Below, one piece after another: positions 37,784 to 47,658 of a stretch of 64,000 bases of DNA. The DNA comes from Acinetobacter colistiniresistens (lineage in GTDB: Bacteria; Pseudomonadota; Gammaproteobacteria; Pseudomonadales; Moraxellaceae), in NCBI RefSeq assembly GCF_024582815.1, contig NZ_CP102099.1:3801172-3865171 (forward strand), read 5' to 3'. The notes under the pieces were generated by a model, which worked only from the letters and a program-made list of their open reading frames with translations, was not told the origin of the DNA and did not search any database. Each line of letters opens with the position of its first letter. The first letter of the stretch is position 1. The position numbers and the translations under genes were made by a program.

Positions 37784-38791
37784 ATGAACAATAAAATTTC
37801 ATCCGTGATTTTAATAACGACAATCATCAGCCTAACCATCATCGGTTGTAGTAAAAAACAAGAAAAAACTGAGGCAGCCGAGACAAGTGCCGCGACAACA
37901 GAACATCCATCAGCAAAAGCACAGACCAAAGCAGATAGCTTCAACATCAATCAAATTCCGATTTCAAATATTGAACTTGGAGATTTTCCATTTATTCAAT
38001 TGCCTAAAGGCTATCATTTTGCTCATCAATCCACTGAAAACTTTGCTCAAATGGAGTTCTGGGTCGGGGATCGACTAGAGAAAGTTGAAGGTAAGCTTTT
38101 TAATGGACGAATCGATGCTGAAGAGAATAACAAACAGGCCTCCTTGTTAGAGTTACAGCGTAATTTAGAGGCCGTTATTACCCGCTTAGGTGGGAAGAAA
38201 ATCACTGACCGTAAAATCCCGGCAGAACTCGCCACCCAACTTTCAGAGAAATATGGGGTATCGTATGTAGAGGGCTTAGGTGATATTTATAATAATCCAA
38301 CACAAAGCTATGTGATTCATCAGAATGATCGAGATATCTGGTTTCAAATCACTCAAAGCGGAAATTCATCGGGTCTATTGGTCTTAGAAACCCGCCCCAT
38401 AGACATAACGGCACGCCCCCTATCCGCAAGTCAGTTAAAAACAGCCTTGGATCAATATAATAAAGTGGATATACACATCAACTTCGAAACAGACAAAGCT
38501 ACACTGTTAGCAAACTCAGATGAACAAATCACGCAAATACTGAACTTGTTGAAAAGTGATGACGCCCTCAAGCTTGCAATTAATGGCTATACCGATAACT
38601 CAGGTGAATCCGCACATAACTTAAAACTCTCTCAGGCAAGAGCACAAACGGTCGTCAAAGCATTGACGGATGCGGGGATTGATCCATCTCGTTTAAAAGC
38701 GCAAGGCTTTGGCGATAGCAAGCCCGTTTCCAAGAATGACTCAGAGGAAGGTAAAGCAAAAAATAGACGCGTCGAGTTAGTAAAATTATAA
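37784..38791 (+). CDS. OmpA-family peptidoglycan-binding lipoprotein
   Basis: 335 residues with a lipoprotein signal (MNNKISSVILITTIISLTI, lipobox IIGC, mature Cys at 22), a polar linker, a middle domain of unknown type (about 50-215) and a C-terminal OmpA-like domain (about 228-335) with INFETDKATLLANS, NGYTDNSGESAHNLKLSQAR and NRRVEL. The Asp and Arg that bind diaminopimelate in this family are present. It likely anchors the outer membrane to the wall. It faces fghA and shares a terminator with it. Confidence 0.88.
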   Translation: MNNKISSVILITTIISLTIIGCSKKQEKTEAAETSAATTEHPSAKAQTKADSFNINQIPISNIELGDFPFIQLPKGYHFAHQSTENFAQMEFWVGDRLEKVEGKLFNGRIDAEENNKQASLLELQRNLEAVITRLGGKKITDRKIPAELATQLSEKYGVSYVEGLGDIYNNPTQSYVIHQNDRDIWFQITQSGNSSGLLVLETRPIDITARPLSASQLKTALDQYNKVDIHINFETDKATLLANSDEQITQILNLLKSDDALKLAINGYTDNSGESAHNLKLSQARAQTVVKALTDAGIDPSRLKAQGFGDSKPVSKNDSEEGKAKNRRVELVKL

Positions 38792-38797
38792 TCTCTA

Positions 38798-38829
38798 AAA
38801 AATTAAGAACCTTTTGGTTCTTAATTTTT
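38798..38829. terminator. Shared bidirectional terminator (lipoprotein gene / fghA)
   Basis: AAAAATTAAGAACC (38798-38811) and GGTTCTTAATTTTT (38816-38829) form a perfect 14-bp stem with a TTTT loop. It ends both converging genes and overlaps the stop codon and last bases of fghA. Confidence 0.9.
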
Positions 38830-39660
38830 CTCTAACTGAATCGCATGAAACTGTAAATGATCGTCGATAAAACTTTGAATGAAATAATAGCCGTGATCAT
38901 AGCCTTTGTGTTGGCGTAAAGTCAGATGTTGGCCTGCATCCAGACAGGCTTGCTTAAATTTTTCAGGGTTTAATTGCGCATAAAACTGATCATCCAAACC
39001 TTGATCAATTAAGATTTCATCGAACACACTGCCTTTTTGCTGCACCAAAGCCGTCGCATCATGGGCAAGCCATTGTTGTTGATCCACACCTAAATATTGT
39101 GTAAATGCCTTTTCCCCCCAAGGGCAAATGCTGGGCGCACAGATTGGGGCAAAGGCCGAAACTGATTTAAATTGCTCTGGATATTTAAAAGCCAAAGTCA
39201 ATGCACCATGCCCACCCATCGAGTGTCCAAAAATACCAATTTGCTTTTCGATCACAGGCAATTGTTGCAAGACCTGTGCATAGAGTTCATCGACCAGATA
39301 GGACTCCATTTGATAATGCTCTGCCCAAGGCTGTTGCGTTGCATTGAGATAAAAACCAGCCCCCTGCCCAATATCCCAATGATCACCTTGTGCAACATCG
39401 TCACCGCGTGGAGATGTATCTGGCGTAATCAAAATCAGGCTGAGTCGAGCAGCCATCCGTTGTGCATGTGCCTTGATGGCAAAAGTGTCTTCGGTACAGG
39501 TCAGCCCCGCAAGATAAAACAAAGCGGAACAAGGCTTGCCTGCTAAAGCAGCGGGTGGTAAATATACCCCGACTTTAGTTGTTCCCTTAAGATGCCGAGA
39601 CTCAAGTTGATAAATGCGTTGCTCGCCCTCAAAACAACGGTTTTTTTGCAGTAGCTGCAT
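38821..39660 (-). CDS. fghA: S-formylglutathione hydrolase
   Basis: Esterase-fold enzyme that hydrolyses S-formylglutathione to formate in formaldehyde detoxification. Three nearby ATGs exist; the one at 39660 (MQLLQKNRCFEG) has AGGG at the right distance, giving 279 residues. Serine nucleophile in GHSMGGHGAL, Asp in LIDQGLDDQF, His in GYDHGYYF; the typical LAGLTCTEDTF is present. It overlaps the 3' end of the C13 peptidase gene by 32 bases. No glutathione-dependent formaldehyde dehydrogenase lies nearby. Confidence 0.93.
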   Translation of the reverse strand: MQLLQKNRCFEGEQRIYQLESRHLKGTTKVGVYLPPAALAGKPCSALFYLAGLTCTEDTFAIKAHAQRMAARLSLILITPDTSPRGDDVAQGDHWDIGQGAGFYLNATQQPWAEHYQMESYLVDELYAQVLQQLPVIEKQIGIFGHSMGGHGALTLAFKYPEQFKSVSAFAPICAPSICPWGEKAFTQYLGVDQQQWLAHDATALVQQKGSVFDEILIDQGLDDQFYAQLNPEKFKQACLDAGQHLTLRQHKGYDHGYYFIQSFIDDHLQFHAIQLEKN

Positions 39661-41074
39661 GTTCATCACCCTGTGTTCTCGTTATATCTGTTGATGCGAT
39701 ATTCTGGGCTGGAAATAAATAGGGTTCAAGCTGTGGCAGCATCAACTCCATATTTTTCCCAATTGCCCACTGCGGCTCAGAAGGTTCCACCCCCTGCGCA
39801 ACTTCCCATTTGGTCACTGTTTGTTTGGCCTGCTCAAATGCGGTTTTCATTGAATATTGTTCGCGCATTGCCAAGTCAAAAAATGCTCGACCGAAATAAG
39901 TATAATCCGCTTCGTTGTTACAGCCAAAAGAGGTTTTATCCGCCGCAGAGGCCGTAATAATTAAAGTATCTGGTGACTGTAATGCAGGAATAAAACTCCC
40001 TGAATAACAGGCTGAAATCACAATCACACGCCAGCGAATACCCGACTTATCCAGTGTTTCCCTCAACCATTTAGGATCAACTTGATCTAAATCCAAAGGT
40101 GCATTTTCAATTTCAAAATGATTCCGCTCACCATGTGAAGTCATGTAAAGAAACAAGACATCACTATCACGATTCATTTGTTGACCAATACGGCGTAAAG
40201 CCAATTCCATACTGGTTTTAGATGCAATCGGTACGTCCAAACGTGTTGCTGGATTATTAATCAGCATAATAGAACGTCCAAAGGTGCCAAAACGCGTATC
40301 GAACTGTTCTCTTATACGTTCGATTTCAGACTTAAATACATCCACATAACTATCGCCCGCGACCCCCATAAAGTACCAGTGACTTTTGGCAATATCGCCA
40401 TATTGAATCTGATTCAATGCTTTATCAAGCAAATGACTTTGTGCATAAAATGCATTTTCGGCAAAGCTTGGTGGCGTTTCTTCAACTTTCCAGATTGGCT
40501 GATCTTTCACTGAAAGTTGCCAAACTACCATGGTGGCAATGGTGGCGACAAAGACCAAAGCACGTTCCCACCATGGCCAGTTTAAAGCGCGAGAAAACAC
40601 CCAAATGACTGCCAGACTTTGCCAAACAAACAGCCCAACAAATAAAGGCGGTAAAAAACCGTTATAAATACTGTCAGGAATAAAATTGAGATAGCCGTTT
40701 GAGCCAAGATATTGAATGATGCATTGCAACAGCAGAATATTGGTATCCAGTACCAGCCATAACAAGGCTGGCACTAGCATTAAGCGTGGCTGATTCATGC
40801 GTTGCGACAGGAAAATACCGACAATCAAGGCAATAAATGGCCAAAGGGCATAACCAATCAGGCCTTGTGTATTAAACTCCCCCATCTGTCCAGCAACCAG
40901 CCAGCTATAAAGCGAGTTAGTACAGCCACCTAAAATACCCCAGATAATGAGTTGGGTAATCGAGGGATGGACGACCTGCAAGGAACGACGTGACCCCAGA
41001 AACAACCACATGCCAGCAATTTGGTTACTTTTAAAATCATGCCAGATATTAATGGAGGGTTTGAGGTCTATCAT
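39629..41074 (-). CDS. Membrane-bound C13-family (legumain-like) cysteine peptidase
   Basis: 481 residues. The first 180 or so hold five or six membrane helices; the C-terminal part (about 205-440) is a caspase-fold C13 domain with the His in LYMTSHGERNHFEI and the Cys in VIVISACYSGSFIPAL, both catalytic residues intact. Legumain relatives in bacteria are poorly characterised; GPI-transamidase Gpi8 is a distant eukaryotic homologue. The gene overlaps fghA, suggesting co-transcription without an obvious functional link. Confidence 0.85.
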   Translation of the reverse strand: MIDLKPSINIWHDFKSNQIAGMWLFLGSRRSLQVVHPSITQLIIWGILGGCTNSLYSWLVAGQMGEFNTQGLIGYALWPFIALIVGIFLSQRMNQPRLMLVPALLWLVLDTNILLLQCIIQYLGSNGYLNFIPDSIYNGFLPPLFVGLFVWQSLAVIWVFSRALNWPWWERALVFVATIATMVVWQLSVKDQPIWKVEETPPSFAENAFYAQSHLLDKALNQIQYGDIAKSHWYFMGVAGDSYVDVFKSEIERIREQFDTRFGTFGRSIMLINNPATRLDVPIASKTSMELALRRIGQQMNRDSDVLFLYMTSHGERNHFEIENAPLDLDQVDPKWLRETLDKSGIRWRVIVISACYSGSFIPALQSPDTLIITASAADKTSFGCNNEADYTYFGRAFFDLAMREQYSMKTAFEQAKQTVTKWEVAQGVEPSEPQWAIGKNMELMLPQLEPYLFPAQNIASTDITRTQGDEHAATAKKPLF

Positions 41075-41283
41075 AAAATTCTTCGGGAGTTTCTCTTTTC
41101 AAGCCTAAACTGAAAATATGCCATTCTAATGATTGAATGCGCAGTACTTTTCCTAAAAGACGCAATGCGTGACTGTAGTGTAAGCTCGACAAGAATTTTT
41201 TAGCAATCATGCTTTTGCACTATATCACAAATTTTTACCGAGCATTGACGCAAGCCAAACAATCATTCAATTCCGATTTAAAT

Positions 41284-42087
41284 TTAATCTTTTGGAAAGT
41301 AAGCATCGAAACGACAGGCATCACCTAACCATTGATGATCTGGAATTTGATCTGCCAAATAGACTGCGTGACGTGGACGTTTCACTATGACACGCTTCGC
41401 AATCTGTGTTGCTAAATGTAGCAATTGATCACCTAAATCCATTTCCCCATCTTCAGGCAACAACATATGCAATAATTGCATTTGTTTTTTGACTTGTGCC
41501 TGTTTCTTGGCAGCCTGCTGATTCTGATCACGCTGTGGGAACATTGGATCTAAATACACCACATCCACTTGCTCACCATGCTGAACCAGTTGCTGTAAAT
41601 ACGTGTTGGAGTCCGCATAAATCAACGTTATCCGCTGCATAAAGCTTTGCAAAAAAGGATCTTGTTCAGCACTTGCTTTGCTATATTCCAATAGCACAAA
41701 CAAGATTGGATGACGTTCAACCAAACGAACATCAGCACCTAAATAAGCCATGAGTAAACTGTCATGGCCTAAACCGGCGGTCGCATCAATCAACGTTGGT
41801 TTTTCCCCCAACTGGCATGCGCGTGCAATCATTTCAGATTTTAGGCTGGCTCTTTTCAGACGAGCAATTTCTGCACGCCAATCCGGCTGCATTTTCATCC
41901 CATTGGCGGCAAGGCTGAGACCATCCTCGTCAAGAACCAGTGCCATGTCAGGATTCAAGCGTAAAAAACGGGCATTGATTTTTTCAACCACTTGTCCATT
42001 GAGCTGCACATTCAGTGCAGCTAAACGGTTCTGTAGTTGTTGAAACGGCTGTTCATATTCCGCTGCATACCAACACCCCATCTGCAT
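41284..42087 (-). CDS. rsmJ: 16S rRNA (guanine1516-N2)-methyltransferase
   Basis: SAM-dependent class I methyltransferase that modifies G1516 of 16S rRNA. ATG 42114 and ATG 42087 are both possible; I choose 42087 since it overlaps the uppP stop as TAATG, giving 267 residues. SAM motif I is [19 protein letters not shown], the acidic motif VRLVERHP, and the catalytic loop [11 protein letters not shown], all as in RsmJ. A Gln/Lys-rich stretch follows the loop. It is the last gene of the tsaB-uppP-rsmJ group. Confidence 0.9.
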   Translation of the reverse strand: MQMGCWYAAEYEQPFQQLQNRLAALNVQLNGQVVEKINARFLRLNPDMALVLDEDGLSLAANGMKMQPDWRAEIARLKRASLKSEMIARACQLGEKPTLIDATAGLGHDSLLMAYLGADVRLVERHPILFVLLEYSKASAEQDPFLQSFMQRITLIYADSNTYLQQLVQHGEQVDVVYLDPMFPQRDQNQQAAKKQAQVKKQMQLLHMLLPEDGEMDLGDQLLHLATQIAKRVIVKRPRHAVYLADQIPDHQWLGDACRFDAYFPKD

Positions 42088-42908
42088 TACCAATGCACCC
42101 AACCTGTCCACCATGTCACGAGAATAAATAAACCAAAGATAATGCGATAATAAGCAAATGCAGTGAAGTCGTGTTTAGACACATAACGGATCAACGCACG
42201 GATCACTATCAATGCTGAAATAAAAGCAACGATAATTCCAACGCCTAATACCAGCATGTCATTGCTATGCAACTCATGACGCATCTTGTACATATCCAGT
42301 AAGCCTGCACCCATCAGTACTGGAATTCCTAAAAAGAAGGAAAACTCTGCAGCTGCTTTACGTGATACGCCTAAGAATAATGAGCCAATAATGGTCGAAC
42401 CAGAACGAGACGTTCCTGGAAATAAAGCCAAGCACTGGATCAAACCAATTAAAGTAGCTTGTTTAAAACTCAGATCATCAACTTCTTGCGTAACAATCTG
42501 ATGTGGACGGCGTTCCGCCCATAAAATAATAAAGCCACCCACAATCAAGGCAATCGCAACTGTAATCGCATTAAATAAATAAGCCTTGACCACATCACCG
42601 AAGGTCAGCCCAATAATCACAATCGGGATTGAAGCAATAATCAAGTTAAGACTTAAACGGCGTCCTTGTTCCTGCCCCGTCAGCGCACCAATGAGTGCAC
42701 CCCACAATTTACCCCAATATTCATAAATTACGGCAGCAATCGCACCAATCTGTACTGCGACCGCGAACATATCTCGTTTTTCAACCGTCCAGAAATCTAG
42801 TAACTGGCCTGTTAAAATCAGGTGCCCTGTACTCGAAATGGGGAGGAATTCGGTAATCCCTTCCACCAATCCCATAATTGCTGCTTTAAATAGCAATAAA
42901 AGATCCAT
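42087..42908 (-). CDS. uppP: Undecaprenyl-diphosphatase
   Basis: Integral membrane phosphatase (BacA) recycling the lipid carrier for peptidoglycan. The 273-residue protein has about eight helices and both signature regions: [17 protein letters not shown] near residue 17-33 and [17 protein letters not shown] near 155-171. It lies eight bases after tsaB and overlaps rsmJ by one base. Confidence 0.96.
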   Translation of the reverse strand: MDLLLLFKAAIMGLVEGITEFLPISSTGHLILTGQLLDFWTVEKRDMFAVAVQIGAIAAVIYEYWGKLWGALIGALTGQEQGRRLSLNLIIASIPIVIIGLTFGDVVKAYLFNAITVAIALIVGGFIILWAERRPHQIVTQEVDDLSFKQATLIGLIQCLALFPGTSRSGSTIIGSLFLGVSRKAAAEFSFFLGIPVLMGAGLLDMYKMRHELHSNDMLVLGVGIIVAFISALIVIRALIRYVSKHDFTAFAYYRIIFGLFILVTWWTGWVHW

Positions 42909-42916
42909 AATTAACC

Positions 42917-43615
42917 TTAATTCGATTTACCTTGTTCGGGAATTTTTTTCCAAGCATCATCACGTAAATACACTGGCAATGCCTGTTCAGCATCCACCCA
43001 TTTTTGTTGTGCAGCATAAACTCGAGCAATTGCAGCAATATCTTGTGCCGTTGCCTTGATACTCACATTTGTGGATTGATGATCAGAAATCTCTTCTAAG
43101 TTTATTTCGGTGGGCTGAATTAATTCTGAACCCGAGCCAATGGCTATAAATTTACAATAGGCACTAGCCTGTTCATAATTCAACAATTTCTCATCATCAA
43201 TAGCCTGCATGATGCCCTGTGCATCCAGACTAAAATTCGCAATATAAACTTCTTGCATACGTGCATCGAGTACCGCCGTTACTTGCGCTAAGCCCTTAAG
43301 ACGATAAGCCGCCTGCGCCAATGCCTGTAAACTAGAAACAGGAATCACAGGTAAATCCTGAGACCATGCGAGGGCCTGTGCCACCGCTGCATTAATGCGT
43401 ACTCCGCTAAATGAACCAGGACCCCGGCTAAATGCAATCGCAGTTAAATCGGCCAGCTCAGTTCCAGTTTGCAATAAGGCTTGTTCAGTTAAAGGCAAAA
43501 TGGTTTGGGTTTGTGCTTTGGTTCGCTCATCCAATTGAAAATAGAGTTCTTCATTATCATGGATGAATGAAACAGAACACTGCTCATTTGCAGTTTCCAA
43601 TGCCAGCAACTTCAT
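42917..43615 (-). CDS. tsaB: tRNA threonylcarbamoyladenosine biosynthesis protein TsaB
   Basis: Partner of TsaD in making t6A at position 37 of ANN-decoding tRNAs. The 232-residue protein has the ASKHA-type start MKLLALETANEQCSVSF and the motif AFSRGPGSFSGVRINAAVAQ near residues 62-81. The C-terminal third is variable. First gene of the tsaB-uppP-rsmJ group. Confidence 0.94.
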   Translation of the reverse strand: MKLLALETANEQCSVSFIHDNEELYFQLDERTKAQTQTILPLTEQALLQTGTELADLTAIAFSRGPGSFSGVRINAAVAQALAWSQDLPVIPVSSLQALAQAAYRLKGLAQVTAVLDARMQEVYIANFSLDAQGIMQAIDDEKLLNYEQASAYCKFIAIGSGSELIQPTEINLEEISDHQSTNVSIKATAQDIAAIARVYAAQQKWVDAEQALPVYLRDDAWKKIPEQGKSN

Positions 43616-43705
43616 GCAAAAACCTTAGAGAAAAAGAGATAAAAAACATCGCGTATCATACTCCACTCAAACGCGATAGGCGAGTTATTGTCTTTTTATC
43701 GCCAT

Positions 43706-43731
43706 AAAAAAGCCAAGTATAAACTTGGCTT
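43706..43731 (-). terminator. Terminator of the gamma-carbonic-anhydrase gene
   Basis: AAGCCAAGT (43710-43718) and ACTTGGCTT (43723-43731) pair perfectly across a 4-base loop. The minus strand continues into TTTTTA, so it ends the gene whose stop codon is at 43747. Confidence 0.85.
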
Positions 43732-43746
43732 CTTCAACTGCAATGA

Positions 43747-44277
43747 TTAGAACTGGAACGGCTCTAAATCTAAGAATTTTTTATAATGTTCTGCATAATG
43801 TAAGGCACTGAAACGTAATCGTGCAGCGCCCTGCTCATCTAAGGTTTTCACCACTTTACCAGGTGAACCCATGACCACCGAATTATCTGGAATAATTTTT
43901 CCTTCAGGAATTAATGCATTAGCGCCAATAATACAGTTTTTCCCAATCACGGCATGATTCAGAATTACTGCATTCATACCAATCAGTGAATTATCACCAA
44001 TGCTACACCCATGCAGCATTACTTTATGGCCAATCGTGACATATTCACCCACATTCAATTCAATGCCTGCATCAGTATGTAACACTGCATTTTCCTGAAT
44101 ATTGGAAAAGTTACCAATACGAATCACACAATTATCAGCACGAACCACAGCACCAAACCAGATGCTGACCTGACGCCCTAATTCCGCTTGGCCAATCACA
44201 GTAGCCGTTGGTGCAACCCAACCATCCCAAGGTTCATGTAACGCTTTTGGACTCAATCCCTGATAGGTATACAGCAT
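43747..44277 (-). CDS. Gamma carbonic anhydrase family protein (YrdA/PaaY-like)
   Basis: 176-residue left-handed beta-helix hexapeptide protein. Repeats such as IGNFSNIQENAVLHTD, VGEYVTIGHKVMLHGCSIG, IGKNCIIGANALIPEG run through the middle and a C-terminal helix follows. Zn-binding His residues are recognisable in VLHTD, IGHKVMLHG. Such proteins are carbonic anhydrase homologues or thioesterases; activity cannot be decided. It follows the Nudix gene by 18 bases. Confidence 0.9.
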   Translation of the reverse strand: MLYTYQGLSPKALHEPWDGWVAPTATVIGQAELGRQVSIWFGAVVRADNCVIRIGNFSNIQENAVLHTDAGIELNVGEYVTIGHKVMLHGCSIGDNSLIGMNAVILNHAVIGKNCIIGANALIPEGKIIPDNSVVMGSPGKVVKTLDEQGAARLRFSALHYAEHYKKFLDLEPFQF

Positions 44278-44295
44278 GATAAATACTCTTAAAGA

Positions 44296-44910
44296 TTAAA
44301 ACTTAGATAAACCAAAATGTGGTGGATTCACCAAAAACGGCCAGTGTTTTTGATAGCCCAACCCGTATTGGAATAAAGAAATTAGCATGCGGGCCGTCAA
44401 TCCCCAGACAATTTCACTTTCGACCTGCATACTCGGAAAATAAAGCGACTGTCGAGCTAAACGCACTTCATAAGGCAAAGGTGGAGCATCAATCAGCTCT
44501 TGTAAAGGTGCAAAGAAAATTCGGTCAATTTCGGTAGGCTGAGCAATTAAATCCACTTGAGCAGGTATTAATCCCACGATCGGTTTAACAGACAAACCAC
44601 TGCGGGCACGCTGGATTGGCAAATCGCCCAATAGTTTGACATCAAACGGATTCAGTGCGGTTTCCTCTTGTGCCTCACGTAAGGCGACCACAATATTACT
44701 GGTGTCACTCGGGTCTCTTTTCCCACCAGGAAAAGAGACCTCACCCGCATGTTGAGATAATTGCATCGAACGGCGTGTCAGTAAAACCTTCGGCTGGGGC
44801 TCGTGGGTAATCGCAATCAAAACAGCGGCATCTGCCTGCTGGATTCGTTTGGAAAAACGCAACCGTTGTTGTAAAAGCTGTATTAACGATGGTTCTTCCA
44901 TATGACTCAT
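44296..44910 (-). CDS. Nudix hydrolase, CoA pyrophosphatase type
   Basis: 204-residue NudL/YeaB-like protein. The CoA-specific signature precedes the Nudix box: VLLTRRSMQLSQHAGEVSFP, then GGKRDPSDTSNIVVALREAQ ending in EETAL. It would cleave coenzyme A or acyl-CoA to phosphopantetheine derivatives. Upstream it overlaps, head to head, the long open frame of the next Nudix gene, but with the ATG chosen for that gene the two are divergent. Confidence 0.9.
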   Translation of the reverse strand: MSHMEEPSLIQLLQQRLRFSKRIQQADAAVLIAITHEPQPKVLLTRRSMQLSQHAGEVSFPGGKRDPSDTSNIVVALREAQEETALNPFDVKLLGDLPIQRARSGLSVKPIVGLIPAQVDLIAQPTEIDRIFFAPLQELIDAPPLPYEVRLARQSLYFPSMQVESEIVWGLTARMLISLFQYGLGYQKHWPFLVNPPHFGLSKF

Positions 44911-45030
44911 CTCTTTTTCTCTTATTCCTTAATCAGCATCATAGCCGAATTTTTAACTGCAATCATAGATCATGATGCGAAGTCATCAAAATTCAGTTAT
45001 GCTGAGTCATCTCTACGGCTGATGATAATT

Positions 45031-45579
45031 ATGAGCTTTTGCGTTGTATGTGGACATCAAACTGAAGCAAAAATTCCACTAGGTGATCATAAATCACGAC
45101 TTGTCTGCACTCATTGTGGCAACATTCACTACGAAAACCCAAAAGTGATTTGCGGCGCATTGGCTCTTTGGGATGACAAAGTTTTACTTTGTCGCCGTGC
45201 AATTGAACCTCGCTATGGCCTTTGGACCTTGCCCGCAGGTTATATGGAATTATTTGAAACCATGGAACAAGGTGCCGCCCGTGAAACCCGTGAGGAGGCA
45301 GAAGCCGAAGTAGAGATCGAACAATTGTACTGTATGTACAATATCCCTCGTATTGGACAGATCTATGTATTATTTAAGGCTCATTTAAAACAAGGTTTAT
45401 TTGGTGCAGGTGAAGAAAGCATTGAATGCCGTCTATTCGAAGAGTATGAAATCCCATGGACAGAACTGGCCTTCCCAAGTGTGGAGCAGACGCTTCGACA
45501 TTATTTTGCTGACCGCAAGACCGGACTCTTTCCACCCCATTTAGAAACACTCGGAACCCGACTTGATCATACGGGTTAA
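45031..45579 (+). CDS. Zinc-ribbon Nudix hydrolase
   Basis: The open frame begins at 44902, but ATG 45031 (MSFCVVCGHQTEAKIPLG) is the natural start because the zinc ribbon CVVCGHQ ... CTHCGNIHYENPK begins there; 182 residues. The Nudix box reads AGYMELFETMEQGAARETRE followed by EAEAE. Similar proteins hydrolyse ADP-ribose or FAD/NADH-type substrates. It is divergent from the CoA-type Nudix gene and followed by a shared terminator. Confidence 0.88.
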   Translation: MSFCVVCGHQTEAKIPLGDHKSRLVCTHCGNIHYENPKVICGALALWDDKVLLCRRAIEPRYGLWTLPAGYMELFETMEQGAARETREEAEAEVEIEQLYCMYNIPRIGQIYVLFKAHLKQGLFGAGEESIECRLFEEYEIPWTELAFPSVEQTLRHYFADRKTGLFPPHLETLGTRLDHTG

Positions 45580-45582
45580 AAT

Positions 45583-45610
45583 AAAAAAGACCGCAGATGC
45601 GGTCTTTTTT
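45583..45610. terminator. Bidirectional terminator (Nudix gene / filF)
   Basis: AAAAAAGACCGCA (45583-45595) pairs with TGCGGTCTTTTTT (45598-45610). It closes both the plus-strand Nudix gene and the minus-strand fil operon, whose last stop codon lies at 45621. Confidence 0.88.
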
Positions 45611-45620
45611 ATTGCCTCAA

Positions 45621-47639
45621 TTAAGACTTAATCTTAATGGCATTACATGCTGGAATTTTTTGATCTGCAATACGGATACTGGCGGTTCCTTGATAACCTT
45701 TTGCAAATGCACGTTCTTGAGCTGTTGGTTCAACAAATTTGCTCTTATCTGTTCCCTCTTTATCATAAGCATTGATATAAGATGTCATATATAAAGCAGA
45801 ATTATTCAACCAAGACACCGTATTGTTGGAGAAGTTGGTCAAGTTAATTCCTGTGGCCTGACCATTCAATAAATTATGCACATTGATTTTTGCACCACTA
45901 ATATTATTTTGGCCATTTAAAGAAGTAAAATTCAAACCAAGTAATACCCCATCAATCGCACCAAATCTTGAATTTGCAAAAATCATCCGTACCGTAATCG
46001 ATTTATCATTGGCTGAATAAAGTGCTCCACCTGTCGTACCTATCCGATACTGTGTTACACCATATTCATCAAGCAAGCTACCATCTGGTTGTGGCTCTGC
46101 TTTGGCGCAGTTTCCAGACATATCCGTTGCTGTTGCATCTTTTTTAATGTCAGTACGAATATCACCATGCTCATCAATCACAATACCTAAATCCACTGGT
46201 GCAATAGTCGTATCCTGAAATTTAAAGGTCAGCGTTGCATAGAGAGGGAAAGCATAACGTTGTCCAGACCGAACATTAGCTTCTGTGGTAAAGACATCTT
46301 TTGGTAAATAGCTGGCTGGGTTGACCTTAAATACATCCGTTACCCCTTTATAATTCACACCTGCAACATTTTGCTGCCACGCGCCTAGATCTTTTGCATT
46401 ATTAAATGGATCTGTAGATTTAAATTTCATCAACTGTCGGTAGACCGCTTCGGTACTCGCAATATTGGTACCGTTAATCAATTTCCCTTGCGTCATTAAC
46501 ACGTCTTCAGCTGCATTACTGTTTAATGTGAAGCGTAACGGCTGATTTGGGTTAATTTCCTGATTAATCAAGTTAAACCATTGATTTTGCGCTTTGATTT
46601 GCAGCTTGTCAGGTTTAGTCGTACCAAGCAACACTATCGGTGGAGATACAATATTATTGTTAATCACTGGGCTACCACGCCACTGTTGGCCAGAACCAAT
46701 GATATATCCCTGACGATCAGTCAATAGCTCAAACCGCCCCATCGAGTGTAATAAATTTGCACCTTTACCATCTTTAGTATTAAGACAGTCTGTATACAGG
46801 TCTCTATTACATCCAAACAGCCCATCAGGAAATACACCACTTCCCTCATTAGGAACCTCAACAACCGCTCCATTACTTCCTGCTTTAAAAATAGGTAATT
46901 CGGCATACCAAACTCCCATATTACTTAAATTCAGTAATTGAGTAACCACTGCAAATGCTTGTTCATCACTGATTTTACTGACATCCAGCCATGGTTTGAG
47001 AATCCCCGCATAAGCACCGTTCTTTAATTCTGTAGCACCAATATCGCCACTTATACTAGAAAGTGTATTTTTCTTTTCAGGCGTGAATTCAATCGGTTGT
47101 ACGTCACCAATCGTATTAGTATCATCAGCAATACTTTGACTCTGGAAAATTTTCACCAAAGCCATCGCTACTCTTATGGTATCGTCGCTCATACTTAAAC
47201 TAGCAGGTGTTTGGCCTGTCAGTCCCATCGCAAGATCAACAATCCGAATTCGTGCAGGTACTCCAGCCACTTTTGTTTTAGTGATTTTATCTAATTGAAT
47301 CGTGCCCAAACTGATTTTTCTTGAACTCTCTGCACCCTGTAAATAAAAACTAACAGTATCACCTAATTTACAAGCCCCAGTAACGATGTTGCTATCCAGT
47401 TTCGTCGCAAAATGATTGACTTTATCACTGCTACAATCAAAATTTAGACCTGCTACTGGGTAATCCAATACAAATTGCAAGCAGTCTGTTGCACTAATAC
47501 TGCAACTGGTATTTGAGGTAACGCCTATCGTACCTTTTGTTGGATCTTCGTTGATCTTCGCGCTTTCACTACCACATCCATGTAAAAAAATAGCCAATGC
47601 TGAAAAAGCAAATGGTAATAATATCTTTTTGTTCATCAT
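45621..47639 (-). CDS. filF: Fil system lipoprotein FilF (large)
   Basis: 672-residue exported lipoprotein: signal MNKKILLPFAFSALAIF with lipobox LHGC, then a long beta-rich body with several Cys and many Asn/Ser/Gly. No enzyme motif. It is the last gene of the fil cluster and is known in A. baumannii annotation as pilus assembly protein FilF. An anchor, adhesin or tip component at the outer surface is possible, but its role is not established. The gene name rests on cluster order and on memory of the A. baumannii locus. Confidence 0.8.
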   Translation of the reverse strand: MMNKKILLPFAFSALAIFLHGCGSESAKINEDPTKGTIGVTSNTSCSISATDCLQFVLDYPVAGLNFDCSSDKVNHFATKLDSNIVTGACKLGDTVSFYLQGAESSRKISLGTIQLDKITKTKVAGVPARIRIVDLAMGLTGQTPASLSMSDDTIRVAMALVKIFQSQSIADDTNTIGDVQPIEFTPEKKNTLSSISGDIGATELKNGAYAGILKPWLDVSKISDEQAFAVVTQLLNLSNMGVWYAELPIFKAGSNGAVVEVPNEGSGVFPDGLFGCNRDLYTDCLNTKDGKGANLLHSMGRFELLTDRQGYIIGSGQQWRGSPVINNNIVSPPIVLLGTTKPDKLQIKAQNQWFNLINQEINPNQPLRFTLNSNAAEDVLMTQGKLINGTNIASTEAVYRQLMKFKSTDPFNNAKDLGAWQQNVAGVNYKGVTDVFKVNPASYLPKDVFTTEANVRSGQRYAFPLYATLTFKFQDTTIAPVDLGIVIDEHGDIRTDIKKDATATDMSGNCAKAEPQPDGSLLDEYGVTQYRIGTTGGALYSANDKSITVRMIFANSRFGAIDGVLLGLNFTSLNGQNNISGAKINVHNLLNGQATGINLTNFSNNTVSWLNNSALYMTSYINAYDKEGTDKSKFVEPTAQERAFAKGYQGTASIRIADQKIPACNAIKIKS

Positions 47640-47658
47640 TGATTAATCCTATCCATGC

